A DNA stretch of 43,584 nucleotides from JACVRU01 sp040902725. Lineage in GTDB: Bacteria > Actinomycetota > Thermoleophilia > Gaiellales > Gaiellaceae. This document shows, in pieces, positions 40,233 through 43,584 of the stretch; positions within the stretch are counted from its first letter, which is position 1, and every line of letters begins with the position of its first letter. Position numbers and translations under genes: made by a program. Below the pieces are notes generated by a model. It was not told the DNA's origin, ran no database searches, and saw only the letters and a program-made list of their open reading frames with translations. Location of the stretch: assembly GCA_040902725.1 (NCBI GenBank), contig JBBDWU010000013.1, positions 1 to 43,584 on the forward strand. Reading direction: 5' to 3'.

Positions 40233-40829
40233 ATGCTCGAGTTGCCGCCCCTCCCGTACGACTACGCCGCGCTCGAGCCGCACGTCGACGAACAGACGAT
40301 GCGGATCCACCACGACAAGCACCATCAGGCGTACGTCGACAACGCGAACAAGGCGCTCGAGGGGTCGGAGTGGCCGGACGCGTCCGTCGAGGACGTGCTG
40401 CGCGGGATCGACCCGGACAAGGACACGGCGCTTCGCAACAACGCCGGCGGCCACGCGAACCACACGCTCTTCTGGGAGATCATGAGCCCGGACGGCGGCG
40501 GCGAGCCTGAGGGCGCGCTCGCGGAGGCGATCTCGTCGGCGTTCGGCGGCGTCGAGGAGTTCAAGCAGACGATGACCCAGAACGGGGTGACGCGCTTCGG
40601 CAGCGGCTGGTCGTGGCTCGTCTGGAACGGCTCGGCGCTGGAGGCCTACTCGACGCCGAACCAGGACTCGCCGGTGATGCAGGGCCACGTTCCCGTGCTC
40701 GGCATAGACGTCTGGGAGCACGCCTACTACCTCAAGTACCAGAACCGGCGGCCCGACTACCTGGCGGCGTGGTGGAACGTGGTCAGCTGGGACGCGGTGG
40801 CCGCGCGGTTCGCTGCGGCGCGCGGATAG
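40233..40829 (+). CDS. Superoxide dismutase, Fe/Mn type
   Basis: 198 residues from ATG 40233: LPPLPYDYAALEPHVDEQTM, MRIHHDKHHQAYVDNANKAL (first His ligand and gateway), NNAGGHANHTLFW (second His), RFGSGWSWLVWNG, and DVWEHAYYLKYQNRRPDYLAA (Asp and His ligands). The GGHANHTLFWEIMSP and absence of a signal peptide fit cytosolic Mn/Fe enzymes; metal cannot be decided. Confidence 0.97.
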   Translation: MLELPPLPYDYAALEPHVDEQTMRIHHDKHHQAYVDNANKALEGSEWPDASVEDVLRGIDPDKDTALRNNAGGHANHTLFWEIMSPDGGGEPEGALAEAISSAFGGVEEFKQTMTQNGVTRFGSGWSWLVWNGSALEAYSTPNQDSPVMQGHVPVLGIDVWEHAYYLKYQNRRPDYLAAWWNVVSWDAVAARFAAARG

Positions 40830-41713
40830 ACGCTCGCGAGCGGATCGCGGACGTCGTCGTGCGGACGCCGCTCGTCCGCCTCGACGACCGCATCTGGCTG
40901 AAGCTCGAGAACCTCCAGCCGATCGGGTCGTTCAAGCTGCGCGGCGCGGCGAACGCCGTGCTCTCGTCCGAGGTGCCCGCCGAGGGCCTCTGGACTGCAA
41001 GCGCCGGCAACATGTCGCAGGGCGTCGCCTGGTGCGCGCGGCTGCTCGGAGTCCCGTGCTCGGTGATCGTCCCCGAGGGCGCGGCCCAGACCAAGCTGGA
41101 ACGGACGCGGGCTCTCGGCGCCGATGTGATCGAGGTCTCGTTCGACGAGTGGTGGGAGGTCTTCCGCACGCGTGAGCGCGAGGGCATGCGCGGGCTCTTC
41201 GTGCATGCCTTCGCCGATCCCCTCGTCATCGAGGGCAACGGAACGATCGGGTCGGAGATCGTCGAGGACCTGCCCGGCGTCGACGCGATCGTGGCGCCCT
41301 TCGGGGGCGGCGGCCTCGCGTGCGGGATCGCGTCGGCGGTCGACGTGCCGGTCTACGCGGCCGAGGTCGACACGGGCGCTCCCCTCGCGCCGTCCCTCGC
41401 AGCCGGCGAGCCCGTGGAGGTCGAGTACCGCCACACCTTCGTGGACGGGATCGGCGGCCCGGTCGTCCTGCCGGAGATGTTCGAGTTGGCCCAGAAGCTG
41501 CTCGCCGGCTCGATCGTCGTATCGGTCGACGCGGCCGCGGCCGGCGTGCGCACGCTCGCGGAGCGCGCGCGCGTCGTCGCCGAGGGCGCGGCGGGCGCCG
41601 GGCTCGCCGCCGCCGGTCAGGTCGAGGGCGACGCCGTCGTCGTCGTTGTCTCAGGAGGAAACATCGACCTGGACGTCCTGGCCCGGATCCTGCGCGGCGA
41701 GCAGCTCCAGTAG
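40772..41713 (+). CDS. PLP-dependent threonine/serine dehydratase-like protein
   Basis: Fold-type II: RIADVVVRTPLVRLDDRIWL, LKLENLQPIGSFKLRGAANA (Schiff-base Lys in SFKLRGA), GLWTASAGNMSQGVAWCARL (SAGN-xQG), VAPFGGGGLACGIASAV (GGGG phosphate loop) and VVVVSGGNIDL (SGGN). Deaminates hydroxy amino acids to oxo acids. The start is unsure: GTG 40772 overlaps SOD by 58 bp; an ATA at 40826 overlapping the SOD stop (ATAG) would better fit family length. No C-terminal ACT domain, so a catabolic rather than feedback-regulated form. Confidence 0.88.
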   Translation: MERGQLGRGGRAVRCGARIDARERIADVVVRTPLVRLDDRIWLKLENLQPIGSFKLRGAANAVLSSEVPAEGLWTASAGNMSQGVAWCARLLGVPCSVIVPEGAAQTKLERTRALGADVIEVSFDEWWEVFRTREREGMRGLFVHAFADPLVIEGNGTIGSEIVEDLPGVDAIVAPFGGGGLACGIASAVDVPVYAAEVDTGAPLAPSLAAGEPVEVEYRHTFVDGIGGPVVLPEMFELAQKLLAGSIVVSVDAAAAGVRTLAERARVVAEGAAGAGLAAAGQVEGDAVVVVVSGGNIDLDVLARILRGEQLQ

Positions 41714-42301
41714 ACGCGACGCGTACGCGGGGGCGGTCGGCTCGTCCTCGTGGCGGAAGTAGGCGTAGACCTCGATGCCGCCGGCCAGGAGCGGCTCGAT
41801 GCGGGCGGCGAGCTCCCGGAGCTGTGGGTCCGAGTAGGGCGGCTCGCGGAAGCGCAGGTAGCGGAACGGCGCGTCGGCCTCCCAGTCGTTCACGCGGACG
41901 GCCGGCGCCACGTCGACGCCGTCCCAGCTCGGGTGGCGCAGGTCGAGGGCGAGGCGCAGGTCGGTGGAGCGGAGGCGCTCGAGCAGCGCGTCGTTGCGCT
42001 TCGCCAGGACGATGACGCGGACGGGGCCGAGCCGGTCGCCCAGCCGGCGGACGCGCTCGTCCGGCGCGCGGAGCTTGACGGCGAAGCGGAAGCCCTCGGG
42101 GGTCGCCGCGGCCCAGCGGCCGAACTGCTCGGGCCCGGGCACGCGGTACCCCGTGGTGTTCAGCTCCACGGACGGCAGCCGCTCCGCGTAGTAGCCGAGG
42201 AACTCCGCCGGCTTCAGGCCCGCGGGGTAGAAACCGCCCCGCCAGGACGGATAGGAGAAGCCGGAGGCTCCGACATACAGCCTCGTTACACTCGCCGGCA
42301 T
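41651..42301 (-). CDS. DUF72-family protein
   Basis: 216 residues from ATG 42301. Family pattern: LYVGASGFSYPSWRGGFYPAGL, EFLGYYAERLPSVELNTTGYRVP, WAAATPEGFRFAVKLRAP, LDLRHPSWDG, FRYLRFREPPYSDPQLRELA and EVYAYFRHEDEPTAPAYA. DUF72 is a TIM-barrel related to endonuclease IV-like folds; function unknown. The start codon shares the CATG palindrome with thyX; the 3' end overlaps the dehydratase by 63 bp. Confidence 0.88.
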   Translation of the reverse strand: MPASVTRLYVGASGFSYPSWRGGFYPAGLKPAEFLGYYAERLPSVELNTTGYRVPGPEQFGRWAAATPEGFRFAVKLRAPDERVRRLGDRLGPVRVIVLAKRNDALLERLRSTDLRLALDLRHPSWDGVDVAPAVRVNDWEADAPFRYLRFREPPYSDPQLRELAARIEPLLAGGIEVYAYFRHEDEPTAPAYASRLLELLAAQDPGQDVQVDVSS

Positions 42302-43584
42302 GGCGGTCACGCCCGAAGTCTTGCCGGAGAACACCGTTCGCGTGCTCGATCACGGCTTCGTCCGCCTCGACGACGCCATGGCCACCGACCTCTCCGTCGT
42401 GAACGCGGCCCGGGTCAGCTTCGCCCGGCGCAAGGAGGAGATGGACGAGTCCGACGAGGGCCTGATCCGCTTCCTGATGCGCGATCGCCACGGGTGCTAC
42501 GACGACGCGACCGACGTGCTCACAAACGACGGCTGGAAAGCTTGGCCCGAGGTAACGGGGGATGAGCTCTTTGCGTCCTTGTCGCCCGAGGGGAGGCTCG
42601 TCTACCAGCCGGCTCTACGGCTGGTGCGCAAGGAGTACCGGGGCCACATGGTCGGATTCAAAGGGCTGAGCCTCGACCTCTTCGTCACGCCCGACCATCG
42701 CGTGCTGACTTCCACTTGGACGACGCTCGCAGGACGCAGGAGTCCCAGCTTCTCGCTGGCCCCCGCGCATTCGGTGCTGTGGAAGGCGCACCGCCACGTC
42801 GCAACGGCTGCTTGGTCCGGCCCGGACGTCGACTGGCTGACCTTCGACGACATTCCTCATGCGGCCAAGCCGTTGCTGGAGCTGGTCGGGTTCTTCATCG
42901 GCGACGGCCACCTTGCACGGCGAACGAACCAGCTCTCGTTCAACCTGCGGAAGGATCGGGAGATCGAGTTTCTCCGCCGAGCTGCCCACGAGGCAGCCCT
43001 GGAACTCCGCGGAGGTGACGGGCGCTTCAGGGTTCCCCTCGGCCCGGAGCTCCGCCGGCTCTTTGCCGACTGCTACGACGAGCAGCGGGAGAAAGTGATC
43101 CCCCGGCGGTTGCTCGAGCTGGGCCAGCCGCTTCTCGAGAGCCTCTTCGAAGGGCTCATGAACTCCGACGGCTGCCGCATGGCGCGGCGTCTGTCGGAAC
43201 GGGAGACGTACTCCACCACGAGTCGGCGGCTCGCCGACCAGGTCCAAGAGCTCGCGCTGAAGATCGGGCGAAGCGCGAGCGTGCGGCCCCACCCAAAGGG
43301 CGCAGGCCGTTTCGGTGACAAGCCGGTCTGGCGGGTCACCATCTACACCGGACGTAACTCGCGGCCCGTTCTCTGCCGGACGCGCGCCGACGCCGACAAT
43401 CAGATGGGCGTCGAACGGTACGACGGGACGATCCACTGCGTGGAAGTGCCGTACGGGACGCTCTACGTAAGACGCAACGGATATCCCATCTTCTGCGGCA
43501 ACACCCCGTTCGAACACAACGCCTTCCGCTTCCACATCCGCTGCCCGATCTTCGTCGCGCGGGAGTGGTTCCGGCACCGGATCG
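42300..43584 (+). CDS. thyX: Flavin-dependent thymidylate synthase ThyX, intein-interrupted, partial
   Basis: Makes dTMP from dUMP with FAD and methylene-tetrahydrofolate. N-terminal extein VRVLDHGFVRLDDAMATDLS, VVNAARVSFARRKEEMDESD, LIRFLMRDRHG; C-terminal extein TPFEHNAFRFHIRCPIFVAR, EWFRHRI, where the window ends just as the ThyX motif (RHRxxSxNExSxRY) begins. The intein lies after residue 65. ATG 42300 is used; a TACACT -10-like box at 42287-42292 only 8 bases upstream suggests leaderless expression. The 3' end is missing. Confidence 0.95.
   Translation, partial: MAVTPEVLPENTVRVLDHGFVRLDDAMATDLSVVNAARVSFARRKEEMDESDEGLIRFLMRDRHGCYDDATDVLTNDGWKAWPEVTGDELFASLSPEGRLVYQPALRLVRKEYRGHMVGFKGLSLDLFVTPDHRVLTSTWTTLAGRRSPSFSLAPAHSVLWKAHRHVATAAWSGPDVDWLTFDDIPHAAKPLLELVGFFIGDGHLARRTNQLSFNLRKDREIEFLRRAAHEAALELRGGDGRFRVPLGPELRRLFADCYDEQREKVIPRRLLELGQPLLESLFEGLMNSDGCRMARRLSERETYSTTSRRLADQVQELALKIGRSASVRPHPKGAGRFGDKPVWRVTIYTGRNSRPVLCRTRADADNQMGVERYDGTIHCVEVPYGTLYVRRNGYPIFCGNTPFEHNAFRFHIRCPIFVAREWFRHRI
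42495..43502 (+). other. Intein in ThyX with LAGLIDADG-type endonuclease domain
   Basis: 336 residues in frame. Starts Cys (CYDDATDVLTNDGWKAWPEV, block A), has block B VTPDHRVLT, DOD motifs LVGFFIGDGHLARR and LFEGLMNSDGCRM, and block F VEVPYGTLYVRRNGYPIFCG-N followed by extein Thr. The residue before the final Asn is Gly instead of the usual His, which some working inteins tolerate. Removing 1008 bases restores RDRHG-TPFEHNAF, the uninterrupted ThyX sequence. Confidence 0.92.

Overview
High-GC actinobacterial DNA. An F420-type LLM oxidoreductase, a PimA-like glycosyltransferase, a B12-dependent ribonucleotide reductase, ThyX and an hpn hopanoid operon together suggest the class Thermoleophilia (Gaiellales/Solirubrobacterales-like). 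This placement is inferred from gene content and not tested by phylogeny.

Layout. (1) 1-7771 is core: 5' part of intein-bearing nrdJ (minus), a secreted/anchored protein, a WaaL-like polymerase/ligase with TPRs, a LytR_C protein, a sugar-nucleotide epimerase, and tmk-holB. (2) 7795-25177 is an accessory zone starting at an intact tRNA-Thr(CGT). The last ~43 bp of that tRNA recur at 12735-12777 and 25136-25177, so it reads as two tandem insertions. Element 1 (~4.9 kb) has a frameshifted tyrosine integrase, a frameshifted PDYSK-repeat protein, another frameshifted gene, and a divergent pair encoding an AlbA_2/Schlafen-like protein and a HEPN-motif protein (candidate defence cargo). Element 2 (~12.4 kb) has no integrase and carries a ten-gene minus-strand run: MarR regulator, RidA-like, LLM flavin/F420 oxidoreductase, alpha/beta hydrolase, complete BMP-type ABC importer (lipoprotein, double ATPase, two permeases), class-III aminotransferase and cupin. 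Several small genes lie at its right end. (3) 25325-28250 returns to core: cspA, infA with an apparent ATC start, hemolysin-III, LLM oxidoreductase, SDR, then a short inverted-repeat insertion with a decayed copy of the SDR 3' end. (4) 28250-34254 is a tightly overlapping hopanoid operon hpnC-hpnD-hpnE-shc-hpnG-hpnH (minus). (5) 34423-43584 holds YjbQ, GT4 glycosyltransferase, PAP2 protein, UPF0104-type membrane protein, STAS protein, RidA-like protein, M32 carboxypeptidase, Fe/Mn SOD, PLP dehydratase, DUF72 protein, and thyX, also interrupted by an intein and cut by the window end.

Most notable: the catabolic-looking importer operon on a cis-mobilisable-type island. Its parts (RidA + LLM enzyme + alpha/beta hydrolase + nucleoside-type importer) echo the Rut pyrimidine pathway but with different families, so it may be an undescribed route for degrading a nitrogenous compound. 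Also notable are the PDYSK-repeat protein, the AlbA_2/HEPN pair, and inteins in both nrdJ and thyX. All functional statements come from reading translated sequence; no database search was run.
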